Origin: Neptunomonas phycophila
GTDB taxonomy: Bacteria > Pseudomonadota > Gammaproteobacteria > Pseudomonadales > Balneatricaceae
DNA: 64,000 bases
Reading direction: 5' to 3'
Assembly: GCF_001922575.1 (NCBI RefSeq)
Contig: NZ_MRCI01000001.1
Span: 1,798,001-1,862,000 of the forward strand
Shown piece by piece: positions 1 through 7,729 of the stretch. Position numbers and translations under genes: made by a program. The number at the start of each line of letters is the position of its first letter. Positions within the stretch are counted from its first letter, which is position 1. The notes beneath the pieces are model-generated. The model did not search any database. It was given only the letters and a program-made list of their open reading frames with translations, and was not told the origin of the DNA.

Positions 1-484
1 GGCACTGCGTTGCTAATACATGCTCAACTTCAGAGGTACCAATACCATGGGCCAAGGCACCAAAAGCGCCATGAGTCGACGTATGTGAATCACCGCAAAC
101 CACAGTTGTACCAGGCAAGGTCATACCCTGCTCCGGCCCTATGACATGCACGATACCTTGTCGAGTATCGTTCATTTTGAATTCAAAAATACCAAAATCA
201 TCACAGTTAGCATCCAGCGTCTTAACTTGAATACGCGACACTGAATCAACTATCTCATCAACACCGCCTGCCCGCGGAGTGGTCGGCACATTATGGTCAG
301 GTGTTGCCAAGTTAGCATCGATACGCCAAGGCTTACGATTAGCCAAGCGCAACCCTTCAAACGCCTGAGGTGATGTCACTTCGTGTAAAATATGGCGATC
401 AATATATATAAGCGCACTACCATCATCGTTTTGACGAACTAAATGCTGATCCCACAATTTGTCATATAAGGTCTTGCCAGCCAT
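1..484 (-). CDS. leuC: 3-isopropylmalate dehydratase large subunit, N-terminal part (cut by window edge)
   Basis: Reading from an ATG at 482-484 gives about 161 residues beginning [14 protein letters not shown], the typical LeuC start. It continues into the aconitase-family stretch with [12 protein letters not shown] and the GIGTSEVEH motif. LeuC pairs with LeuD to isomerise 2-isopropylmalate to 3-isopropylmalate in leucine synthesis and carries a [4Fe-4S] cluster, whose cysteine ligands lie beyond the window edge. A GGGGAG ribosome binding site sits about 8 bases before the ATG, which supports the start. Full-length family members are about 470 residues, so roughly two thirds of the gene is missing. 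The rest of a leu operon would lie off the left edge. Confidence 0.95.
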   Translation of the reverse strand, partial: MAGKTLYDKLWDQHLVRQNDDGSALIYIDRHILHEVTSPQAFEGLRLANRKPWRIDANLATPDHNVPTTPRAGGVDEIVDSVSRIQVKTLDANCDDFGIFEFKMNDTRQGIVHVIGPEQGMTLPGTTVVCGDSHTSTHGAFGALAHGIGTSEVEHVLATQC

Positions 485-631
485 AGGAATACTCCCCAAT
501 TAGGCATTATTGTTCTCGTTAAGCAGCCGCTCGAAAGCCACCCAAATTATATGGTTATGCTATAGAAGCCCGCCAAATAACACAAATTCATTATTTTTAT
601 ACAAACGATTCCTTAAAGGAATAACAGAGGA

Positions 632-1414
632 TCAGCTTGCCCCTTTCGCCTGATTCCAGCGAATACATTCTTCTAGCGTCACACCTGACCCACCAAAGAT
701 ATTAAGGGCACTTCCAATGGTTAAATCCACCTTTCCGGATGAAAGCTGATTAACCAACTTCAAGTCCGCTAAAGAACGAGCGCCACCAGCATAAGTAACA
801 GGTATAGAGCACCAGTCACCCAACTTATCTACCAATTGCTCATCGATTCCCGCTTGCAACCCCTCAACGTCAGCAGCATGAATTAAAAACTCAGCACAAT
901 GTTTTTCTAGCTCAGCCAAGGTTGCGCCATCAATAATGGTGTCTGTTACTGTCTGCCAGCGGTTAGTCGCGATTTGCCAACCTTTGTTGGTTTGGCGACA
1001 ACTCAAATCCAAAACCAAACGCTCGACACCTACTTCTTGCTTTATTTTATCAAGACGAGCCCATGAAAACTGACCATCCTCGAACAAGTAAGAAGTCACA
1101 ATGACATGAGAGGCGCCTGCCTCAAGATAAGACGCAGCATTAGCATGGTTAACACCACCACCAAACTGCAAACCACCAGGCCATGCACCTAATGCCTTTA
1201 ACACCTGCTCTTCATTACCCGGCCCCAGAGCAATAACATGTCCGCCCTGCAAGCCATGCTGATGATATAAGCCAGCATAATATTCGGCATCATGCTGGCT
1301 TATAAAGTTGGTTTGAGCACCTTGATCGCTCAAGCTACCTCCAACAATTTGCTTAACCTGGCCCTGGTGAAGATCGATACAAGGTCTGAAAAATGTCACA
1401 GCCACTCCTAACAT
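632..1414 (-). CDS. hisA: HisA-type ProFAR isomerase, eukaryotic-like subfamily
   Basis: The 260-residue protein begins FFRPCIDLHQGQVKQIVGG and contains GGHVIALGPGNEEQ, ASHVIVTSYLF, FLIHAADVEG, VTYAGGARS and a C-terminal KVDLTIGSALNIFGG. These match the yeast/plant HIS6 type of phosphoribosylformimino-5-aminoimidazole carboxamide ribotide isomerase (fourth step of histidine synthesis) rather than the usual bacterial HisA. The Asp of CIDLH and the Asp of HAADVEG fit the two catalytic aspartates of the (beta/alpha)8 barrel. No other his gene is visible; leuC lies downstream on the same strand after a 147-base gap. The first few residues (MLGVAVT) may not be the real start. I cannot tell whether a canonical hisA exists elsewhere. 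Family assignment is from recalled sequence patterns. Confidence 0.85.
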   Translation of the reverse strand: MLGVAVTFFRPCIDLHQGQVKQIVGGSLSDQGAQTNFISQHDAEYYAGLYHQHGLQGGHVIALGPGNEEQVLKALGAWPGGLQFGGGVNHANAASYLEAGASHVIVTSYLFEDGQFSWARLDKIKQEVGVERLVLDLSCRQTNKGWQIATNRWQTVTDTIIDGATLAELEKHCAEFLIHAADVEGLQAGIDEQLVDKLGDWCSIPVTYAGGARSLADLKLVNQLSSGKVDLTIGSALNIFGGSGVTLEECIRWNQAKGAS

Positions 1415-1601
1415 CAGCGCTTAAAATTTATTTGATGGATTATAAACGTTCCGACCCATAATGCAGAATGAGTACGCGAATAAAATACACAAGATTTTAA
1501 GCCATCAAACAGCAGGGCAAAGTATATGAATGAATTAGAAAGATAAGAAAGATAACATTTCAGAGAAGCCTTACGAGCGCAAGACTCTTATGTTTAGAAA
1601 T

Positions 1602-1688
1602 TGGTGCCCGGAGCCGGAATCGAACCGGCACGACCGTTAAGTCGCAAGATTTTAAGTCTTGTGTGTCTACCAATTTCACCATCCGGGC
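1602..1688 (-). tRNA. leuZ: tRNA-Leu (anticodon UAA)
   Basis: The minus strand folds as a class II tRNA. The acceptor 5' strand GCCCGGA (1682-1688) pairs with TCCGGGC, and the CCA end is encoded at 1602-1604. The anticodon stem-loop CAAGA-CTTAAAA-TCTTG gives UAA. A long variable arm and the GGTTCGATTCC T-arm are present. It is the last member of the Gly-Cys-Leu tRNA set downstream of pgsA, the same order as glyW-cysT-leuZ in Escherichia coli. Confidence 0.97.
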
Positions 1689-1723
1689 AAAATTTCTTTT
1701 CCAGCTTAAGCAGAGCTTAAACA

Positions 1724-1797
1724 TGGAGGCGCGGGTCGGAATCGAACCGGCGTACACGGAGTTGCAGTCCGCTGCATGACCACTCTGCCACCGCGCC
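1724..1797 (-). tRNA. cysT: tRNA-Cys (anticodon GCA)
   Basis: A 74-base minus-strand tRNA. The 5' acceptor strand GGCGCGG pairs with CCGCGCC, and CCA is encoded at 1724-1726. The anticodon stem-loop CGGA-CTGCAAC-TCCG gives GCA, and the T-arm reads GGTTCGATTCC. It sits between tRNA-Leu and tRNA-Gly with short spacers and is likely part of one primary transcript. Confidence 0.97.
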
Positions 1798-1809
1798 TTA
1801 CGTTTTGAT

Positions 1810-1885
<76 letters not shown>

Positions 1886-1906
1886 ATCACTCAAAACGTG
1901 GGGCGT

Positions 1907-1934
1907 ATTATAGAGAGATCTGAGACGGTGTCAA
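1907..1934 (-). promoter_or_regulatory. sigma70 promoter of the tRNA-Gly-Cys-Leu operon
   Basis: On the minus strand TTGACA (1929-1934) and TATAAT (1907-1912) are both perfect consensus hexamers separated by 16 bases. The expected start is about 15 bases before tRNA-Gly. The stretch right after the -10 box reads ACGCCCCAC, a GC-rich discriminator of the kind seen at stringently controlled stable-RNA promoters. Confidence 0.85.
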
Positions 1935-1973
1935 CACGCTTTTACAATAAATTTTTACTTAAAGATTAAATAC

Positions 1974-2522
1974 TTACATTTCACTCGTGAGAACAGGCCA
2001 TGCGGCCTTCAAATAAATGATCATAGACCATAAAGTCAAAATAGCAGCACCATACATCGCCACGATACCAACCCAGGACAAAGCGGAAAATGGCGTAAAC
2101 GAAACCAACAACAATATTGAAATCATCTGAAGGGCCGTTTTTATTTTACCTATGTAAGATACAGCCACATTAGCCCGCTTACCTACTTCAGCCATCCATT
2201 CACGCAATGCTGATATCACTATTTCCCGCCCAATTATAATGATGGCCGGAACAGTCATCCATAACGCCGAAAAAGTTTGCGTTAGCACGACCAGCGCCGC
2301 AGCAACAATCAACTTGTCCGCAACTGGATCTAGAAAAGCACCTAACGCTGAGGTCTGATTCCAACGACGCGCCAAATAACCATCAAACCAATCCGTAATC
2401 GCAGCCAAAGCAAAAATCACCCCTGCTGAAAAATGCGCGTACGGAACTGGCAAATAATAAATAAGAATAAATACCGGGATCAAAACAATCCGCAGCAAGG
2501 TTAATAGATTGGGTATATTCAT
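1974..2522 (-). CDS. pgsA: CDP-diacylglycerol-glycerol-3-phosphate 3-phosphatidyltransferase
   Basis: Makes phosphatidylglycerol phosphate, the committed step to phosphatidylglycerol and cardiolipin, in the inner membrane. The CDP-alcohol phosphotransferase signature DxxDGxxAR-x8-GxxxDxxxD is visible as DWFDGYLARR followed by GAFLDPVADK. Several hydrophobic segments follow. I choose the ATG at 2522 (protein starts MNIPNLLTLLR, the normal start of the family, 182 aa). The frame stays open to 2579, which would overlap uvrC by 26 bases and add an unusual 19-residue leader. It lies directly downstream of uvrC and upstream of the tRNA cluster, the standard gammaproteobacterial order. Confidence 0.93.
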   Translation of the reverse strand: MNIPNLLTLLRIVLIPVFILIYYLPVPYAHFSAGVIFALAAITDWFDGYLARRWNQTSALGAFLDPVADKLIVAAALVVLTQTFSALWMTVPAIIIIGREIVISALREWMAEVGKRANVAVSYIGKIKTALQMISILLLVSFTPFSALSWVGIVAMYGAAILTLWSMIIYLKAAWPVLTSEM

Positions 2523-2553
2523 GGATAACAGCACCTGTCCTGACAGTTCCCTG

Positions 2554-4410
2554 TCAATCTTCTGGATGTAACGCTCCATAGATCTCCTCTGCGAGCGCGC
2601 TGCTTATGGTAGAGACTTTGGCAATTTCTGCAACACTCGCTCGCTCAATTGCTTGAATACCACCAAAATGCTTCAGCAACTCTCGTCTTCTTTTAGGCCC
2701 TACACCGGGAATCCCTTCTAAACGTGATTGGTTCCTGGCTTTTCCGCGCCTTGCCCGATGGCCTGTAATAGCAAATCTATGCGCTTCATCACGTATATGC
2801 TGAACAAGATGAAGAGCAGATGAATCCGACGCCAATGTAACCTCTTGACCAGTTTCAGCAACAATTAGCGTCTCAAAACCCGCCTTGCGGGTCGTCCCTT
2901 TCGCAACGCCTATAATCTGCACTTCATTAATCTGCAACTCACGTAAAACATCCACTGCTTGCGTGACCTGACCTTTACCGCCATCGATAAACAGTATGTC
3001 AGGCAAAGCTCCCTCACCTTTTTTAATGCGAGTGTAACGCCTAGTTAGCGCTTGATGCATAGCGGCATAATCATCTCCGCCAGTTATACCTTCGATATTA
3101 AAGTGACGGTAGTCTTTCTTCAATGGTCCGTTATGATCAAACACAACACAAGAGGCGACCGTTGCCTCACCTGAGCTGTGGGATATATCGAAACATTCAA
3201 GGCGTTTGGGAATAGCATCAAGGTTAAAAGCCTCTTGCAACTGAACAAATCGCTGATACATAGTTTGCTTACTGGCCAAATGACTAGACAGCTGCTGCTC
3301 AGCATTGGTCAATGCCAGCTTTTGCCAACCGGCTCTTTCACCTTTCACACGGTAATTGACGCTCACTTTTTTACCACGATGCTCCGTCAAGGCCTCTTCT
3401 AAACACGCTTTATCATCCAAGTCATGGCTACAAATAATGACATCTGGCAACTCTCGCGCACTGCCCAAGTACCACTGAGCTATAAAGGCTGATAACACTT
3501 GTTCAGGACTATCCTCTATAGAGACTTTGGGGTGAACCGCTTTACTGCCAACAATCCGCCCACCTCGCACATACAGAACATGCACACAAACACCCCCGGG
3601 CAATATAGCGCAGGCAATTACGTCAGCATCCCCCGCATCGCCAGCAACAAACTGCTGCTCTTGTATAAGCTGCAAACTGCTGATTTGATCACGATAGACA
3701 GCAGCTCTTTCAAAATCCAATGATGCAGCGGCCACTTCCATCTGATCCGCTAATTCCTTCATAATCACATGGCTTTTTCCCTGCAAAAACATGCTCGCAT
3801 GCCGAACATCTTCTTGATAAGCCTCTTCCGTAATGGCCTTAACACAGGGTGCACTGCAACGGTCTATTTGATACTGCAAACAAGGTCTTGAGCGGTTTTT
3901 AAAAAACGTATCGTCACACTGACGAATTTTAAACAGCTTTTGCAAGATCCCCAATGTATCGTTAATCGCCGCGCGGCTTGGAAAGGGCCCAAAGTAGCTT
4001 CCTTTTTTACGTTTAGCTCCACGATGAAAACTTAGCAACGGATAAGTATCTTTATCAGAAACAAAAATATAGGGATAACTTTTGTCGTCCCTCAACAAAA
4101 TATTGTAGGGAGGCCGGTACTCCTTAATCAAATTTTGTTCTAGCAACAGCGCTTCAGTTTCACTGTTAGTGACTGTTACATCTATCGTGCGTATGTGGCT
4201 GACCAGCGCTTGCGTCTTAACTGTCAGCCCTGTTGCTCGAAAATAACTAGATACTCGCTTTTTTAGATTCTTCGCTTTACCAATATATAGCAGCTCACCG
4301 GCAGCATCTCGCATTTGGTAAACACCAGGCCGCTGTGTTAAGCGAGCGAGAAATGCCTGACTATCAAAGCCATCTAATGTGGTGTCGTTGTTATTACGTG
4401 ACTGTGCCAT
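2554..4410 (-). CDS. uvrC: excinuclease ABC subunit C
   Basis: The 618-residue UvrC makes both incisions in nucleotide excision repair together with UvrA and UvrB. The N-terminal GIY-YIG nuclease is seen as RPGVYQMRD then LLYIGKAKNLKKR. A UVR motif lies near residues 205-240 (ELADQMEVAAASLDFERAA). The C-terminal RNase H-like nuclease includes CFDISH, LFIDGGKGQ and the histidine-containing DEAHRFAI. C-terminal helix-hairpin-helix motifs follow (GIPGVGPKRRRELLKHFG). Length is normal. The ATG overlaps the stop of the upstream small gene as TAATG, which suggests translational coupling. pgsA follows 31 bases later. Confidence 0.97.
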   Translation of the reverse strand: MAQSRNNNDTTLDGFDSQAFLARLTQRPGVYQMRDAAGELLYIGKAKNLKKRVSSYFRATGLTVKTQALVSHIRTIDVTVTNSETEALLLEQNLIKEYRPPYNILLRDDKSYPYIFVSDKDTYPLLSFHRGAKRKKGSYFGPFPSRAAINDTLGILQKLFKIRQCDDTFFKNRSRPCLQYQIDRCSAPCVKAITEEAYQEDVRHASMFLQGKSHVIMKELADQMEVAAASLDFERAAVYRDQISSLQLIQEQQFVAGDAGDADVIACAILPGGVCVHVLYVRGGRIVGSKAVHPKVSIEDSPEQVLSAFIAQWYLGSARELPDVIICSHDLDDKACLEEALTEHRGKKVSVNYRVKGERAGWQKLALTNAEQQLSSHLASKQTMYQRFVQLQEAFNLDAIPKRLECFDISHSSGEATVASCVVFDHNGPLKKDYRHFNIEGITGGDDYAAMHQALTRRYTRIKKGEGALPDILFIDGGKGQVTQAVDVLRELQINEVQIIGVAKGTTRKAGFETLIVAETGQEVTLASDSSALHLVQHIRDEAHRFAITGHRARRGKARNQSRLEGIPGVGPKRRRELLKHFGGIQAIERASVAEIAKVSTISSALAEEIYGALHPED

Positions 4411-4736
4411 TAGCTCTCTGTTTTTACTTCGTGTAATGCTTTATTAGCCTGCATATGAATATGCGTTGCCTTTTGATGTATAGCTTCTAGACGCTTTCGT
4501 GTTTCATCATTAATACCGGCACCACGAGATAGCGACACCTCAAGATAAACGCTAATTTCTGCAAAATAATACAAGCGAGCATTAAATGATTTAGCGCGCT
4601 TTAGTTTTGCCATGGAGGTTTGAGCGCCGTTCATCAATATTGTATTGATGTTAGTGTCAGAAAGAACCGGAAAACGGTGTAGCTCTCGCTGATCCAGTTC
4701 TGGCTCACCCTTAGTAGAGATATCGATCATATTCAC
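4410..4736 (-). CDS. conserved-looking protein of unknown function, coupled to uvrC
   Basis: A 108-residue soluble protein that I do not recognise. It is rich in charged residues and mostly helical in appearance, with segments such as SMAKLKRAKSFNARLYYFAE and EVSLSRGAGINDETRKRLE. There is no signal peptide or cysteine. It sits directly upstream of uvrC and shares one base with it (TAATG), so the two are probably co-translated. In Escherichia coli the gene at this place is the response regulator uvrY; this protein is unrelated to it. The tight coupling argues that it is a real gene, possibly accessory to repair, but no function can be claimed. Confidence 0.75.
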   Translation of the reverse strand: MNMIDISTKGEPELDQRELHRFPVLSDTNINTILMNGAQTSMAKLKRAKSFNARLYYFAEISVYLEVSLSRGAGINDETRKRLEAIHQKATHIHMQANKALHEVKTES

Positions 4737-4856
4737 GCCCTAGCTCAAAAATAGTCTGTAACGATATGATGTCATTATTAACACGCCATCGCTATAGTGA
4801 GGCACCACAGACAATAAGCTTACGCATTAAATATACCAACAGATGGACGTTTAATT

Positions 4857-5840
4857 GTGACCACAGACCGTCTAATAATTGATATTAAAAACGATATTGA
4901 TTGGCTCAAGGCATCTCAGCCTCTCATGCGGCATAGCAACATCCATTTTTTTAACACACATCAGCCATTAACCCAAAACACCCAAAGCTTAGTCGCTTAC
5001 GGTAAGCCACCTACCTTCAGGTTAGGGCATTTATTTGAGGAGGTTGTCGACCGCTTTATTAGCCTTACCTCTAAACTTGAGACGGTAGCGCGCAACATTC
5101 AAATACGTAACAGCAAAACCACATTAGGTGAGCTAGATTTTCTTTACAGAAATTGTATTGACGGGTCTATCACGCATTTAGAAGTCGCTGTTAAATTTTA
5201 TTTGTTTTTCCCTGATGACACATGCCTCAACGAAGCATTACCAATACCGAGCCTAGCGAAATTTATCGGGCCAGGCAGTAAAGATAGACTCGATAAAAAA
5301 TGGTCGCGCCTTACCAGCCATCAGCTGCAGCTCACTGCAAACCCAGTAACTCAAGCCGCACTAACAGCCCTAGACTTACCTTTACCTCATAAAAGTGAGC
5401 TTCTATTAACCGGTATTCTATTTTATCCGTATCAAGCCGATCGTTTTGATTTAATTAAACAACATGTAGGACTAGAAGAGGTCATCCACCCCAACCACCA
5501 GCATGGATGGTGGCTACCCAGAAAAGAAATCGACCAAATTAAAACTCAAGCACTGAACGAACATTGGCAATTTTTATTATTACCCAAACACCACTGGATA
5601 GCGGGAGCGTCGCACTATGATGCGCAAGAAATAGAGAATAAAAGCTTAAGTTTTACTGCATTGAAAGCAATGCTAGATAAGCGTCATATCGCACTACCTA
5701 TTATGATTGCCTGTATACAAAAACATAAAGATGGCTTTAAAGCCGTCGCAAGGGGATTTATTGTAGAAGATAACTGGCCGCACACACCCTCTGGTAGCAA
5801 CAAACAGACAGATCAAAATAGCAAAAACCTATCAACATGA
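4857..5840 (+). CDS. DUF1853 family protein
   Basis: A 327-residue soluble protein divergent from the uvrC block. Typical DUF1853 patterns are visible: RLGHLFEEVVDRFI, the strand LGELDFLYRN, LEVAVKFYLF, a GPGSKDRLDKKWSRL segment and a C-terminal RGFIVEDNWP. The arrangement ELDFL...EVAVKF resembles the acidic-lysine core of PD-(D/E)XK nuclease-like folds, but that is inference. The start is a GTG with only a weak ribosome binding site, so the exact start is uncertain. Function unknown. Confidence 0.8.
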   Translation: MTTDRLIIDIKNDIDWLKASQPLMRHSNIHFFNTHQPLTQNTQSLVAYGKPPTFRLGHLFEEVVDRFISLTSKLETVARNIQIRNSKTTLGELDFLYRNCIDGSITHLEVAVKFYLFFPDDTCLNEALPIPSLAKFIGPGSKDRLDKKWSRLTSHQLQLTANPVTQAALTALDLPLPHKSELLLTGILFYPYQADRFDLIKQHVGLEEVIHPNHQHGWWLPRKEIDQIKTQALNEHWQFLLLPKHHWIAGASHYDAQEIENKSLSFTALKAMLDKRHIALPIMIACIQKHKDGFKAVARGFIVEDNWPHTPSGSNKQTDQNSKNLST

Positions 5841-5938
5841 CACGCCATACTCTTCAAGGCTTAGTTTAAGCGCTTATAGCATAACTTGCCTTGTTGATAA
5901 GTTGGGGGGGGCTTGTGCGGCAACTAATCGGCTAGGAG

Positions 5939-6103
5939 TTACTTTCCAGCAGACTGGGCAGCTTCAGCTTTTTCAGCATCAGCAGCGATGTTTTTCTTTA
6001 AAAAACGCACCCCCACTACCACTAGCGCAATACATACAACAACAATAGCTACACTGGGAACAAACGACATCATACTGTATTTATCGAAGCCTAACATAAA
6101 CAT
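5939..6103 (-). CDS. 54-aa single-pass membrane microprotein
   Basis: The minus strand from the ATG at 6101-6103 to the TAA at 5939-5941 encodes 54 residues. They run MFMLGFDKYSMMSF, then a hydrophobic segment of about 18 residues (VAIVVVCIALVVVGV), then a charged tail with KK and an Ala/Glu/Lys-rich end (ADAEKAEAAQ). An AAAGG sequence sits just upstream as ribosome binding site; a second Met at codon 3 is an alternative start. It lies between DUF1853 and the dehydrogenase gene, downstream of the latter on the same strand. No family is recognised. Confidence 0.65.
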   Translation of the reverse strand: MFMLGFDKYSMMSFVPSVAIVVVCIALVVVGVRFLKKNIAADAEKAEAAQSAGK

Positions 6104-6146
6104 ATACCTTTATTTATTGTCACAAGAATACAGCAATTATAGTCAT

Positions 6147-7016
6147 TTATTGATCTAGCTCAAATCGCTTTAGTAGGCTTGACGTGTCCATCCGACCCCC
6201 ACCCAAAGTCTGAACTTCAGCATAATAGCTATCGACAAGCTTTGTCACGGGTAGTTGCGCACCGTTTCTAGACGCTTCATTCAACGCAATGCCTAGGTCT
6301 TTACGCATCCAGTCAACCGCAAAGCCAAAGTCATACTCACCAGCCAACATTGTTTTGTGACGGTTAGCCATTTGCCATGAGCCAGCGGCGCCGTGCTGAA
6401 TTAACTCAAAGACTTGGTGAGCATCTAAACCGGCTTTTTGAGCAAACTGAACGCCCTCTGCCAACCCCTGCAAAAGACCAGCAATACAAATTTGATTAAC
6501 CATTTTAGCGAGCTGACCACTACCAACTGGGCCTAATAATTTAATCGATTTACCATAGGCTTCCATCACAGGTCTAGCAATAGCAAATGCCTCGTCAGAG
6601 CCTCCCACCATTACACTTAAAACACCATTCTCTGCTCCAGCCTGACCACCGGAAACGGGGGCATCTAAAAATTGAACGTTAACTTCAGCCGCTTTTTCAC
6701 TGATTTCTCGCGCCGCTTCTGCTGATGCGGTTGTATGATCAACCAATATAGCCCCAGGCATTAAAGACTTCAGCACACCATCGCTGCCTGACGTCACTTC
6801 ACGTAAGTCATCGTCATTACCGACACATACAAAAACAATGCTCGCCTCTCTAGCGGCCTCTTTTGGCGTTAAGGCCAGCTGGCCAGAGAACTCAGCCACC
6901 CAACTCTGCGCTTTTGATTGCGTGCGATTATATACAGTGACATCGTGCCCGGCGGCAGCTAAGTGCCCCGCCATAGGGTATCCCATTGTGCCTAAACCAA
7001 TAAAAGCGACTTTCAT
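6147..7016 (-). CDS. beta-hydroxyacid dehydrogenase (tartronate semialdehyde reductase / HIBADH family)
   Basis: A 289-residue NAD(P)-dependent dehydrogenase. The N-terminal Rossmann motif is GLGTMGYPMAGHL. The substrate-binding signature reads FLDAPVSGGQAGAENG, and the catalytic lysine helix GQLAKMVNQICIAG follows. The family includes 2-hydroxy-3-oxopropionate reductase (GarR/GlxR), 3-hydroxyisobutyrate dehydrogenase and succinic semialdehyde/glyoxylate reductases; sequence alone does not settle which. A glyoxylate or tartronate semialdehyde role would fit the hydroxypyruvate isomerase at 13.7 kb and the purine pathway at 42-53 kb, but this is inference from the window, not from operon linkage. 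A TlpA-like gene is divergent. Confidence 0.88.
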   Translation of the reverse strand: MKVAFIGLGTMGYPMAGHLAAAGHDVTVYNRTQSKAQSWVAEFSGQLALTPKEAAREASIVFVCVGNDDDLREVTSGSDGVLKSLMPGAILVDHTTASAEAAREISEKAAEVNVQFLDAPVSGGQAGAENGVLSVMVGGSDEAFAIARPVMEAYGKSIKLLGPVGSGQLAKMVNQICIAGLLQGLAEGVQFAQKAGLDAHQVFELIQHGAAGSWQMANRHKTMLAGEYDFGFAVDWMRKDLGIALNEASRNGAQLPVTKLVDSYYAEVQTLGGGRMDTSSLLKRFELDQ

Positions 7017-7114
7017 ATTATTAATCCTTATTTGTTTATTAACCGTATACTCATTTTATTTGCATTAAAATGCAGCTAATAGTTTGTACCTTTGTCATTT
7101 ACCATGGAGCTTGT

Positions 7115-7648
7115 ATGCGCCCTACGTTACAAAAAGCATTGTTAATGCGCTATTTTTTACCCAGCCTAATCATTTTGCTTAATGTATTAAATACTGCCAA
7201 AGCAGATGACAGTATGATGTTTAGCGAACTTGCTTTTCCAGACACAAATGGCACAACAATCAACATGACAGATTTCAAAGGCAAGATTGTACTGTTAAAT
7301 TTTTGGGCGACCTGGTGCCCTCCTTGCGTTAAAGAAATGCCCTCTATGCAACGCTTGAAAAATCACTTTGCCGACCAACCATTTGAGATTGTCGCGATCT
7401 CTGCTGGGGAAGAAAGCGAAGCAGTTACTGAGTTTTTACCTCGCTTGAACACCGATTTTACCTTTCCTATTTTAGTTGATGCCAAAGGTATATCATTTAT
7501 GGCACTCGGCATTAAAGGACTCCCTATGAGCTTCCTATTAAACAAAGACGGTAAAAGCATTTTAACTATTATGGGTGGTCGAGAGTGGGATGACGAAACA
7601 CAAATCAAGCTCATTGAAAATGCCCTGGCTGGTAAGCCATTACAGTAA
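7115..7648 (+). CDS. TlpA-like periplasmic thiol-disulfide reductase
   Basis: A thioredoxin-fold protein with an N-terminal hydrophobic signal or anchor (MRYFLPSLIILLNVLNTAKA) and the redox motif WATWCPPCVKEMPSM. A cis-proline region GIKGLPMSFLLNKDG follows. It probably keeps periplasmic or cytochrome-maturation thiols reduced. I place the start at the ATG at 7115, preceded by GGAG five bases away (177 aa); ATG 7145 would begin right at the signal sequence and is the alternative. The frame is open further upstream to 7070 without a ribosome site. A hairpin terminator follows at 7681. Confidence 0.87.
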   Translation: MRPTLQKALLMRYFLPSLIILLNVLNTAKADDSMMFSELAFPDTNGTTINMTDFKGKIVLLNFWATWCPPCVKEMPSMQRLKNHFADQPFEIVAISAGEESEAVTEFLPRLNTDFTFPILVDAKGISFMALGIKGLPMSFLLNKDGKSILTIMGGREWDDETQIKLIENALAGKPLQ

Positions 7649-7680
7649 CTGAGTACCAGCTTGTCCAACTATGCAGACAC

Positions 7681-7709
7681 AAAAAAGCCGACGATTAGTC
7701 GGCTTTTTT
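7681..7709. terminator. bidirectional rho-independent terminator
   Basis: Perfect stem AAAAAGCCGAC / GTCGGCTTTTT with loop GATTA, flanked by A- and T-runs on both sides. It lies between the convergent TlpA-like and class V aminotransferase genes and can serve both. Confidence 0.9.
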
Positions 7710-7729
7710 ATATGTGAATGGTAAGCGAA

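Noticed and set aside
3120-3723. Several 60-75 codon frames inside uvrC
   Set aside because: Antisense or out-of-frame shadows of uvrC, with no ribosome sites or family resemblance.
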